Source: Flavobacteriales bacterium UBA952 (GTDB lineage: Bacteria; Bacteroidota; Bacteroidia; Flavobacteriales_D; Crocinitomicaceae). Taken from it: DNA of 37,935 nt. A program made the position numbers and the translations under genes. Within the stretch, counting starts at the first letter, position 1; each line of letters starts with the position of its first letter. Below are positions 8,715 to 15,045 of the stretch, in pieces. The DNA lies in contig CAJJBU010000019.1 in NCBI GenBank assembly GCA_905182495.1, forward strand, positions 1-37,935. Direction: 5' to 3'. The notes beneath the pieces are model-generated. The model was not told the DNA's origin, made no database searches, and saw only the letters and a program-made list of their open reading frames with translations.

Positions 8715-9687
8715 ATGTTAAAAAATTTACCATTAATTTTATTAATACAGGTTGCTTATGCAACAAAAGTAAATATAGCTAACTGTAATGAACTATGGGG
8801 AATGACTAATACAATGAATAAACAGCCTTTATATTCTGAAGATGGAGGTTCTATGAGTGAAAATAAAATTTTGGAAATTATAGATTCAAATGATGAAGAT
8901 AGAAATGAAAAAATGAGATTTTTATATAGAAAATTTACTGATCAGTTAATGGAAAATTTGAAACAATTGGGTGCACCATAAATACAACTTTCCGTAGCGT
9001 TGAAGGACTACCAGTCCAAGTAGTAGTGTTAGTTTAGATATAAATATCCCATCTCCAAGTAGTAGTTCTTATTTGAGAGCTTCAATACCATCTCCAAGTA
9101 GTAGTTCTTATTTGAGAGCTTCAATACCATCTCCAAGTAGTAATGATGGGCTAAGAGATACATCTCCGTCTTCTAAAATAGATACAAATAATGATAATAT
9201 TGATGAGTCTGATAATATAAATCAGATAGATTTAATAGAATTAGGCATTAATTCACCATCGTCTTCATCCTCCATGTCAAATAAGTCTGCCATTGATAGT
9301 GATAGTCTAGACGTTGGTATAATTATTGCAATTATAATATCGTCATGTGTTGTTGTAGGTATAAGTATATTAGGAATTTTAAAATATAAGCAAAATAAAT
9401 TAAACAATAATGTACGTCCGGCTAAATCTCTCAAATCGTCTATAAAAATAGCAAAACCACATATGCTAAATACTTCACATATGTCATCTAAAACAGATGA
9501 AACATCGCCGAGAAGTCCTCATCCTCCTTTACCAAATAGCGAACCGATTATCGAAAAGAAACCCCTTCCTAATTTACCACCATCAAAAAATTTCGACGAA
9601 ATAATAGAATCTGATAATGTTGAATCTAATAGTATTATGGATCTTGAATCAGGGAAAAAGACCCCAATTAAACCAGAAAATAAATAA
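8715..9687 (+). pseudogene. Type I membrane protein with Ser/Pro repeats, frame-broken
   Basis: The ATG at 8715 starts a signal peptide (hydrophobic LPLILLIQVAYA, predicted cut after about residue 16) and an ectodomain with one Cys, stopping at 8981. The next open frame has no ATG. It begins with Pro/Ser repeats (PSPSSSSYLRASI, 13 residues each), then an acidic linker, a single TM helix (VGIIIAIIISSCVVVGISIL near 9313-9375) and a basic then Pro-rich cytoplasmic tail. A bridging segment (INTTFRSVEGLP) in the third frame links them. Two frameshifts between 8975 and 9015 would rebuild one protein of about 320 residues. It would sit in a membrane, possibly the virion envelope or host surface, with a Ser-rich stalk that could be glycosylated. 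Confidence 0.6.
9049..9144 (+). repeat. 39-bp tandem repeat, 2.4 copies
   Basis: Two exact 39-bp units (9049-9087, 9088-9126) plus a partial third encode the 13-residue PSPSSSSYLRASI stalk repeat. A related CCAAGTAGTAGT word also occurs at about 9015. The unit keeps the frame. Confidence 0.8.
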
Positions 9688-9692
9688 CTTAT

Positions 9693-9702
9693 AAAATTTG
9701 AT
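9693..9702 (+). promoter_or_regulatory. Early-type promoter motif
   Basis: AAAATTTGAT exactly, 47 nt before the ATG at 9749. A short tandem ATAATAAACACTTAATA repeat follows at about 9714-9747. Confidence 0.65.
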
Positions 9703-9748
9703 AAATCTGTTTATTATTAAACACTTAATAATAAACACTTAATAAAAT

Positions 9749-9988
9749 ATGGAAGCCGTTAATATAATCAGTCTTCTTGATAATATTAACAAGGGTGATA
9801 GAATCCACGATATGGATGGTAACTATATAGGTTCTTTTACAGGCTATAATACTCGAGGTACAGTTGGAACATGTGGGGCGATTGAATGCCATGATTCTAA
9901 TAATCGGTCTATTTGGGTAAGAGGTAAGGCTGTATTTATATTTGGGTTGGGAGTCAAATTTGTCGAAAACTTTAGTATTGATAACTAA
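9749..9988 (+). CDS. Small hypothetical protein, possible SH3-like beta barrel
   Basis: A 79-residue protein with ATG at 9749 behind a perfect promoter motif. The sequence GDRIHDMDGNYIGSFTGYN followed by short alternating strands (TVGTCGAIECH, SIWVRGKAVFIFG) looks like a small all-beta fold, but no family is recognised. It is the last protein gene before the minus-strand tRNA cluster and converges with it. Confidence 0.6.
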   Translation: MEAVNIISLLDNINKGDRIHDMDGNYIGSFTGYNTRGTVGTCGAIECHDSNNRSIWVRGKAVFIFGLGVKFVENFSIDN

Positions 9989-10048
9989 TATTAAAATTTT
10001 TTTATGACTCTTTAATTAGTTATACCTAGAGGTATACTAATAAAAAAA

Positions 10049-10129
10049 TACCAGCAGTGGGATTCGAACCCACGAAGCATATGCAACAGATCTTAAGTCT
10101 GCCCCCTTTGACCGCTCGGGAATGCTGGT
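10049..10129 (-). tRNA. tRNA-Leu(UAA)
   Basis: Class II cloverleaf. Acceptor ACCAGCA pairs with TGCTGGT, anticodon stem GCAGA/TCTGT, loop CTTAAGA (anticodon TAA), T-arm GTGGG-TTCGAAT-CCCAC, long variable arm. It is the 3'-most gene of the minus-strand cluster and has no encoded CCA. Confidence 0.85.
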
Positions 10130-10188
10130 TGTTGCCGTATCCGGCATAGCGCTACTATATTACATTATTATACATTCCGTGCTCCCCG

Positions 10189-10274
10189 TTTAGATAGTAG
10201 GATTCGAACCTACGCCCCTTGCGAGACGCGACAACCAATCCGGCTGTTCCCTTAGACCTCTCGGGCATATCTAA
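10189..10274 (-). tRNA. Class II tRNA-like gene with atypical anticodon loop
   Basis: Acceptor TTAGATA/TATCTAA, D-arm CCCGAGAGGTCTAAGGG, long variable arm and T-arm GTAGG-TTCGAAT-CCTAC are all intact. The anticodon stem ACAGC/GTTGT encloses CGGATTG, which lacks U33. Read strictly the triplet is GAT, which does not fit a class II tRNA. Losing one T before GGA would explain it as a former tRNA-Ser(GGA). It is either degenerate or has an unusual role. Confidence 0.55.
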
Positions 10275-10450
10275 TGTTACCGTGCTCCCCAAATCTATAT
10301 TATCAACTTCAATTGCCAACACAATTGCCTATTGTTAATTATATAGATTTCCGTGCTCCCCATTTATAATAATACTTCATCATATATGCATACAGTCTTA
10401 TTAATATATATATTCTATTCAATATATCTCTCCCTTCCTCACCCTAACCT

Positions 10451-10715
10451 CGGATACCCTATCCCGTCGTTCATCAAACGCAATTACCAGTCGCAGGCCA
10501 CCCCAACACTTAACCCTGCGCCCTACTATAAGCCCCTCCATTCGCTTATAATCATCTGAACCCACCCTATACTAGTTCAGCCTGTTTAGTTGTAAGTCCT
10601 ACCCAATCCCCTCCGTTATTCTACATCTATCTACACTGCCTACTTTCAACCTATCGTCAATGCGTTATACCTACCGGTTACGGAGATCAGCACTAAGTCA
10701 GTTTAACTTACAACT
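10451..10715 (-). ncRNA. Candidate structured RNA in tRNA spacer
   Basis: The 475-nt spacer between tRNA genes is unusually G-rich on the transcribed minus strand and has no credible ORF. It contains a run of perfect inverted repeats: GGATA/TATCC (10451-10463), CGCAGG/CCTGCG (10492-10497 with 10515-10520), TATAAGC/GCTTATA (10527-10533 with 10544-10550) and CTGAAC/GTTCAG (10556-10561 with 10575-10580). A 10-bp long-range pair joins AGTTGTAAGT (10588-10597) to ACTTACAACT (10706-10715). The element CCGTGCTCCCC recurs at 10177, 10281 and 10352. No known RNA family was recognised, so this is an inference from pairing. Confidence 0.4.
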
Positions 10716-10749
10716 CGTGGTTATTTTAAGTGGTTCACACGATCCAGTC

Positions 10750-10820
10750 TATCTGATGTGAGAATCGAACTCACTTCTTTGGTCTTAAAAACCAATGCTT
10801 CACCATAAAGCTTACCAGAT
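10750..10820 (-). tRNA. tRNA with UUA anticodon (putative ochre suppressor), copy 1
   Basis: Class I cloverleaf. Acceptor ATCTGGT/ATCAGAT, D-stem GCTT/AAGC, anticodon stem TTGGT/ACCAA with loop TTTTAAG (positions 34-36 = TTA), T-arm GTGAG-TTCGATT-CTCAC, discriminator A. The anticodon pairs with UAA stop codons. Position 8 is A instead of the nearly universal U, a warning sign. The other arms pair fully, apart from a G-U in the acceptor. Confidence 0.65.
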
Positions 10821-10822
10821 TG

Positions 10823-10896
10823 TTCTCAATATGGGGATTTGAACCCATGACCTTCGGCTCATAAGACCGATGCTCTACCAACTGAGCTAACTGAGA
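10823..10896 (-). tRNA. tRNA-Ile(UAU), copy 1
   Basis: Acceptor TCTCAGT/ATTGAGA with a G6-U67 wobble, D-arm GCTC...GAGC, anticodon stem TCGGT/GCCGA, loop CTTATGA (anticodon TAT, reads AUA). T-loop TTCAAAT. It lies two bases upstream of the UUA tRNA on the transcribed strand. Confidence 0.85.
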
Positions 10897-10950
10897 TGTA
10901 CCGTACTCCCAAAACTTTATTAATTACTTATAATTACTTATATCCGAGTC

Positions 10951-11010
10951 CAAAAGCTGGTTCCTTATCTGCGAAGATAATGACCCAGTTTCAGCTTGTG
11001 GACAAGCTCC
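10951..11010 (-). ncRNA. Small hairpin cluster in tRNA spacer
   Basis: Between the two Ile/UUA tRNA pairs the sequence holds TTATCT-GCGA-AGATAA (10965-10980), flanked by CTGG/CCAG, and AGCTTGT-GG-ACAAGCT (10993-11008). These perfect stems suggest a folded spacer transcript or processing signals. No known family recognised. Confidence 0.35.
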
Positions 11011-11096
11011 TTTTCGCCAGAAAATTAATAGGTTTTTATTTACTTTATATTATGAACCCCTCCACCTTATTCTTCTTATATGTTCACACTATACAC

Positions 11097-11167
11097 TATC
11101 TGATGTGAGAATCGAACTCACTTCTTTGGTCTTAAAAACCAATGCTTCACCATAAAGCTTACCAGAT
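11097..11167 (-). tRNA. tRNA with UUA anticodon (putative ochre suppressor), copy 2
   Basis: Same sequence as the copy at 10750-10820 over the whole gene, including A8 and the TTTTAAG loop. The two copies are about 347 bp apart with their Ile partners. Confidence 0.65.
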
Positions 11168-11169
11168 TG

Positions 11170-11243
11170 TTCTCAGTATGGGGATTTGAACCCATGACCT
11201 TCGGCTCATAAGACCGATGCTCTACCAACTGAGCTAATTGAGA
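11170..11243 (-). tRNA. tRNA-Ile(UAU), copy 2
   Basis: Same as copy 1 except in the acceptor stem: TCTCAAT/ACTGAGA, giving an A6 x C67 mismatch. Anticodon TAT. It is the first tRNA of the minus-strand cluster, about 50 nt after the promoter motif at 11295-11306. Confidence 0.8.
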
Positions 11244-11294
11244 TTACTTAATTAATATGTTTGAGTAATTTGATACCGACTGAGTTACATATCA

Positions 11295-11306
11295 ATCAAA
11301 TTTTTT
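11295..11306 (-). promoter_or_regulatory. Early-type promoter motif before tRNA cluster
   Basis: ATCAAATTTTTT on plus, AAAAAATTTGAT on minus, about 50 nt upstream of the first minus-strand tRNA. No protein gene lies between, so it most likely drives the tRNA transcript. Confidence 0.55.
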
Positions 11307-11386
11307 AAGTCATTTTTATAAAGGGGTTAATTTACATATGTTAACTCCTATAAAGGGGTAATATATAATTATAGTCGTCTAATTAT

Positions 11387-11706
11387 TTAAGTTAATTCAT
11401 TTTCTCCAAAAGCAATCTTCGCTTGAGATCTAGTTTTATCTTTTATGTTAAAAAAGTATTTCCTGCATTATTTACTAAAATATCAATTTGTTTAAGGAGG
11501 TTATTAAACCCATGGTTAGCTTTATAGTCCCAATAAGTAAATCTGGAGCTTTTATTAATTAGTAATTTTAAATCTTTGAAATTATGCTTATTTGACGTAT
11601 TAACTAATAGTGTATTTTCAATTGTCTCTAATTTTGTATTTATAATTGAAATACTTTCACCTATATTGTGTAAATCTTCTATATTTATGATATTATTTGA
11701 ATTCAT
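11387..11706 (-). pseudogene. Hypothetical gene with C-terminal frameshift
   Basis: The ATG at 11706 opens 87 codons ending at 11443. A coding-like tail (KDKTRSQAKIAFGENELT) continues in another frame to TAA at 11387-11389, and a frame change at the T6/A6 run near 11446-11455 joins them. The protein is Asn/Ile-rich with a helical central part (IINTKLETIENTLL). The tetrapeptide NNAG near its end recalls short-chain dehydrogenases, but the Rossmann glycine motif is absent, so that link is rejected. Function unknown. Confidence 0.4.
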
Positions 11707-11735
11707 TAGTTATTATAATAAAAAAGTCCTTAAAT

Positions 11736-11766
11736 TGTTAAAGTTGCTAAACGTTTATTTTTTTTA
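11736..11766. repeat. 31-bp direct repeat, left copy
   Basis: Begins TGTTAAAGTTGCTAAACG and ends in an eight-T run plus A. It is identical to 12876-12906, 1140 bp away. The pair brackets the 334-residue zinc-motif gene. Confidence 0.85.
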
Positions 11767-11777
11767 TTAGAAGTTGA

Positions 11778-12782
11778 TTATGCGTTGTTTTTCTTATTGA
11801 GCGGACAGCTTGAATGAGAACTCCTCCGATGAGTAGATGAGCCACATTTACACTTTCTAACCGCCACTTTGTTTTCCGCTATAGCTTTGGTCAATTTTTC
11901 AATGTTGGAATCATCTTCATCATCACTGATTTCAATATCACTACCCCACTCGATGTCACTCTCGTTTATAGTGATAACCGCTCCACGAGGTAAGTCCTCG
12001 AGACGAATTCCTTCTGGGAGGTCACGCATATTGGTTCCTTTGGGAATCTGTGTTAGAGTTAGACCCTTTTTCTCAGCAGATTCATGACATTGACAATGTG
12101 CATATCCACCCCCCATATCGGTTAGATTGAGTTCGCCATCTTGGAGACACTCGGGGTCGATAGCGATACCACCACATTTATATATACAATCCATTAGTGG
12201 AGATTCGTCTTCACTTTCGGAAATTAGACTTAGTTCGTCATCTGAATAAGACTCCCCAACTTTTTGGTCGGAGGGAGAGCTATCAAATAGATTAGAAGTT
12301 ACATCGAACTTCACCTCATTGTCAGCTGGAAACTCGTTAGACGGTGGCTGAACATCCTCCTCTTTCTCATCATCACTGAAATCGGACTCCTCATCCTCAT
12401 CGCTATCACTGTCAGATTCCATCATATCCAATATCCAGTCGAGGTTTTTCTCGTCGTCTTCCTCCTCACAAGGAAAAGTTATTAGTCCAGATTTAATAGC
12501 CGGCACCTCGACCTTTGGTGGTTTAATTGTATCGTATCCCATGTGCCCATATGGTGTAGGAACAGAATAGTCTTTGGTCCATGGAGTTCCCACCGCTTTG
12601 TGATATTCTTGGATGACAGTTGGCCAATCATAAAAATATTTTGGCTGCTTGTTGTTCTCACGGACCCACTTCCACATTGGCTGTGAGTCTTCCACTCTCT
12701 CAGACAGTTCGGCTGCTCGATCCATCTCATCGAAAGTAACGGTTCTACCTCTACCAGATATAAGTTGTCGCGCAAAAGACAT
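11778..12782 (-). CDS. Acidic protein with C-terminal zinc-knuckle-like motif
   Basis: A 334-residue protein with ATG at 12782. The N-terminal 100 residues form a conserved module (FARQLISGRGRTVTFDEMDR, later WTKDYSVPTPYG and GYDTIKPP) that is shared with the 211-residue protein at 13867-14502. The centre is a long Asp/Glu/Ser tract. A Cys-containing middle part (CIYKCGG ... HCQCHE) precedes the C-terminal motif CKCGSSTHRRSSHSSCPLNK, a C-x-C...H...H...C pattern that looks like a nucleic-acid-binding zinc knuckle. Base composition is less AT-rich than in the left region. It is flanked by 31-bp direct repeats. The role is unknown; the acidic middle and zinc tail would suit a DNA- or RNA-associated structural protein. 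Confidence 0.65.
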   Translation of the reverse strand: MSFARQLISGRGRTVTFDEMDRAAELSERVEDSQPMWKWVRENNKQPKYFYDWPTVIQEYHKAVGTPWTKDYSVPTPYGHMGYDTIKPPKVEVPAIKSGLITFPCEEEDDEKNLDWILDMMESDSDSDEDEESDFSDDEKEEDVQPPSNEFPADNEVKFDVTSNLFDSSPSDQKVGESYSDDELSLISESEDESPLMDCIYKCGGIAIDPECLQDGELNLTDMGGGYAHCQCHESAEKKGLTLTQIPKGTNMRDLPEGIRLEDLPRGAVITINESDIEWGSDIEISDDEDDSNIEKLTKAIAENKVAVRKCKCGSSTHRRSSHSSCPLNKKNNA

Positions 12783-12875
12783 AGTTTTGTTTGTTATTTA
12801 TGTGTTTTAAGTAATTAAAAAAGGTTTGAATAATTTGAACTTAGAGTGTTCTGATAATACTTTTGTAATTGCAGC

Positions 12876-12906
12876 TGTTAAAGTTGCTAAACGTTTATTT
12901 TTTTTA
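12876..12906. repeat. 31-bp direct repeat, right copy
   Basis: Exact copy of 11736-11766. Here it lies inside an open stretch (VIAAVKVAKRLFFLNW), just upstream of the helicase fragment. Confidence 0.85.
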
Positions 12907-12939
12907 AATTGGTAATTTACTCACTCTCAAAGAACGTAG

Positions 12940-13125
12940 TGTGCTTACCAAGCTTTATACAAGGGACATAATGTGGAAGAAATATCAAGGTCAGATTCGG
13001 GAACTATAAACCTATCTAAAACTGCAAGTTGTTTAAATAGAATAATTGAAAATTCTAAAATTAATAACAAAAAAACTATTTGTTTTGTAACTGGTGTGCC
13101 AGGTGCTGGAAAAACACTTTTTTAA
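12940..13125 (+). pseudogene. Fragment of a DUF2075-type helicase
   Basis: Sixty-one open plus-strand codons without ATG read [15 protein letters not shown] and end with [13 protein letters not shown] and a stop. This is the region leading into the Walker A motif of DUF2075 (superfamily 1-like helicase/nuclease) proteins. The reading ends immediately after GAGKT, and everything downstream (Walker B, the remaining helicase motifs) is absent. The last 50 nt overlap antisense with the 3' end of the zinc-protein gene at 13076. This looks like a recombination joint that left only the ATP-binding loop region. Confidence 0.7.
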
Positions 13126-13714
13126 TTTTTTTGGCTTTAGCATAATTCTGACGAGCTAACAATAAAGCTTCTTCGGCGAATACCATTGCTTGTTCGGCCT
13201 CTCCGAGCATGATTACATGATGTTCGTCCATGGGTTGTTCATCATATACATTTTGATTCAGAAACTCCATAAATCCAACCGAGTCATTCAGAAGCTCGTC
13301 GCTGGGAATAGGGACATCCTCTGTATGTGGTTCCTTGGTCTCATCCATACGAACATCGCCGACAGGACTTGAAATGCTCATGGAAATAGAAGAATTCTGA
13401 GTAGTCGGTTCTTGTTTGTCGGAACGAAAGAAGTGATTTTGACAAGATTCGCACAAGCCACTGATATTGAACTCTTTTAGTTCAAGTTCATGTAGAATAC
13501 TGGTGTTTACCGATGTGTCGCATTTGGTGCAAATTTTCTGTTCGATACAAGAGATACGTTTTCCACGATGCTCATTCGCCGAACTCTTGGCGTGCATTCC
13601 TAAAATGAGGTCAATTGGACGAGTTCTCTTGGTATCATCGCTCAGTTTCTCGACAAAGTTCTCCATCTGACTTTGAATTAGAAGCTCCATAGTATTGTTT
13701 AAAGTTGTAGACAT
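13076..13714 (-). CDS. Zinc-ribbon-like protein with N-terminus shared with HMG genes
   Basis: The frame is open from 13819, but the first module match starts at the ATG at 13714, giving 212 residues. The first 24 residues ([14 protein letters not shown], then QMENFVEKL) match the HMG-box proteins at 35671 and 37102, and the DNA is also nearly identical there. CTKC and CESC pairs about 30 residues apart form a likely zinc ribbon. An acidic Ser/Thr-rich middle follows. The C-terminal part ([20 protein letters not shown]) is an amphipathic helix. The final residues are encoded by the antisense strand of the helicase fragment, so the natural C-terminus may have been replaced. The promoter motif lies 64 nt upstream. 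Confidence 0.65.
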   Translation of the reverse strand: MSTTLNNTMELLIQSQMENFVEKLSDDTKRTRPIDLILGMHAKSSANEHRGKRISCIEQKICTKCDTSVNTSILHELELKEFNISGLCESCQNHFFRSDKQEPTTQNSSISMSISSPVGDVRMDETKEPHTEDVPIPSDELLNDSVGFMEFLNQNVYDEQPMDEHHVIMLGEAEQAMVFAEEALLLARQNYAKAKKIKKVFFQHLAHQLQNK

Positions 13715-13777
13715 ATTTGTAGTAATATTTTCAGTGTTAAAGATAGTTATAACACATAAAAAATAATATTCCCATCG

Positions 13778-13789
13778 ATCAAATTTTTT
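13778..13789 (-). promoter_or_regulatory. Early-type promoter motif before zinc-ribbon gene
   Basis: ATCAAATTTTTT on plus, 64 nt before the ATG at 13714. It supports that start over the upstream non-ATG extension. Confidence 0.6.
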
Positions 13790-13866
13790 GTGGGTGATTT
13801 TATAAAGGTCTAAATGCATTTTTCATAAAGGCCTATTCATTTATTTTTTTGAAAAAGTAGTTATAT

Positions 13867-14502
13867 CTAGGATTTCTTGTTTAAGGGGCATGATTTGTGA
13901 TTTGTGCGCTTGTGAGTTGTGGAACCGCATTTACATTGAACGGCTTTTGGAGGACTCGAAATAGTGTCATCCATGTTAATCGTATCTGAACTGATATCGA
14001 TTTTACTGACTTCCCCATCACTCCCGACTAATGGAGTCAGAGGTGAATCCTTATATGATCCCTCCGAGTTATCATCGCCATCTTCTGACATATATAGCGG
14101 GTAATCGTCGCTGTCGTAGTCATCCTCGTCCTCGTCGTCGTATAGACAATCGATAAGAGACATAGCAGATACAACAGGTTCCCCAAAGCTAATAGGTTTG
14201 ATATCGTTGCGAAAACTGATGTCTTTTGCCACAACTACAGGGGGTTTGATAATATCGAATCCCATGAATCCATAAGGACTAGGAATGGCGATGTCCTTAG
14301 TCCATTCAATACCCTTCTCTGTGTGGTATTCAACTACCAGATTTTTCCAATCTGAAAAGTAGGTAGGGTCTTTTTCATTTGAATCTACCCATGCGAAGAA
14401 ATCTCGTGAATCTTCCACCGCTTCTGTTAGACGAGCAGCACGATCTAAACTGTCAAAAGTTACTGGACCACCTTGTCCAGAAATAAGTCGTTGAGCAAAC
14501 AT
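13867..14502 (-). CDS. Acidic protein with zinc-knuckle-like tail, short paralogue
   Basis: A 211-residue protein with ATG at 14502. The N-terminus (RLISGQGGPVTFDSLDRAAR) and the PSPYGFMGFDIIKPP segment align with the 334-residue protein at 11778-12782. The centre is Asp/Glu-rich (DDEDEDDYDSDD). The C-terminus is CKCGSTTHKRTNHKSCPLNK, the same zinc-knuckle-like motif. The paralogue is longer by an extra Cys-containing middle. The two genes lie on the same strand with the zinc-ribbon gene between them, so the family probably expanded by local duplication. Function unknown, likely nucleic-acid associated. Confidence 0.65.
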   Translation of the reverse strand: MFAQRLISGQGGPVTFDSLDRAARLTEAVEDSRDFFAWVDSNEKDPTYFSDWKNLVVEYHTEKGIEWTKDIAIPSPYGFMGFDIIKPPVVVAKDISFRNDIKPISFGEPVVSAMSLIDCLYDDEDEDDYDSDDYPLYMSEDGDDNSEGSYKDSPLTPLVGSDGEVSKIDISSDTINMDDTISSPPKAVQCKCGSTTHKRTNHKSCPLNKKS

Positions 14503-14571
14503 GTTGTATTGGGTGAAGAGATAAGTGGTTAATAACCGTGATAGTCTATTTAGAGGTGATTCCGACGATTC

Positions 14572-14583
14572 ATCAAATTTTTT
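14572..14583 (-). promoter_or_regulatory. Early-type promoter motif before short paralogue
   Basis: ATCAAATTTTTT on plus, 70 nt before the ATG at 14502. Just upstream on the same strand is CCATAAAGGGGTTTT, a word that recurs beside other promoters. Confidence 0.6.
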
Positions 14584-14613
14584 AAAACCCCTTTATGGAA
14601 ATTCCTATTCAAT

Positions 14614-15003
14614 TTAACCATACATGAATGGAGAATTATATAATGAACATTTTGCACATAAGTGTTTACATCTATCGTCGAAAGATGCCGATTCGTCTAA
14701 AATCCATTCATGATTACATAGTTTAAAGATAGTTTTTTCGAGAGCCTCGATATCATTTTGGTTATTTTTGATAAGTCTATAAAAATTATATATTTGACTC
14801 TGTAATACATTTTTATCACTAACTAATTTATCTATATATTCTAAATCGATTTCGACGTCAGATTCATCGTTATTTATAGTTATTACTTCGTCTTGTTGGG
14901 AATTAATATAATCAACTTCAATATCATTTGGCTTTATAAGTTCATTAATATTTTGAGATTTATTTATAGATTTATTAGATGAATTATCCTGTGAAACTTG
15001 CAT
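14614..15003 (-). CDS. Hypothetical protein with C-terminal zinc site
   Basis: A 129-residue protein with ATG at 15003. The N-terminal half is Asn/Ser/Asp-rich and disordered. A helical stretch follows (YIDKLVSDKNVLQSQIYNF). The C-terminus carries CNHEW, then CKHLCAKCSLY, a Cys/His set that could bind one zinc. Proteins with a similar C.H.W...C..C..C..Y ending recur in klosneuvirus-like genomes, but their role is not known. Confidence 0.55.
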   Translation of the reverse strand: MQVSQDNSSNKSINKSQNINELIKPNDIEVDYINSQQDEVITINNDESDVEIDLEYIDKLVSDKNVLQSQIYNFYRLIKNNQNDIEALEKTIFKLCNHEWILDESASFDDRCKHLCAKCSLYNSPFMYG

Positions 15004-15045
15004 ATATGTATTATATAAAAAAAGGCTTATATAGTTTTAAAAGAG

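Noticed and set aside
10353..10559. Plus-strand open frame of 68 codons in the tRNA spacer
   Set aside because: It lies in a G/C-biased hairpin-rich spacer, has Pro/Tyr-rich nonsense composition and no promoter; tRNA and structured-RNA readings explain the sequence better.
10896..11108. Plus-strand open frame of 70 codons
   Set aside because: Overlaps tRNA genes and spacer hairpins antisense; no domain or promoter.
11443..11706. Short-chain dehydrogenase (NNAG motif)
   Set aside because: The NNAG lies at the end of an 87-codon frame without the TGxxxGxG Rossmann motif or the YxxxK active site.
12482..12775. Minus-strand frame of 97 codons
   Set aside because: Offset-frame shadow inside the 334-residue gene; no motif.
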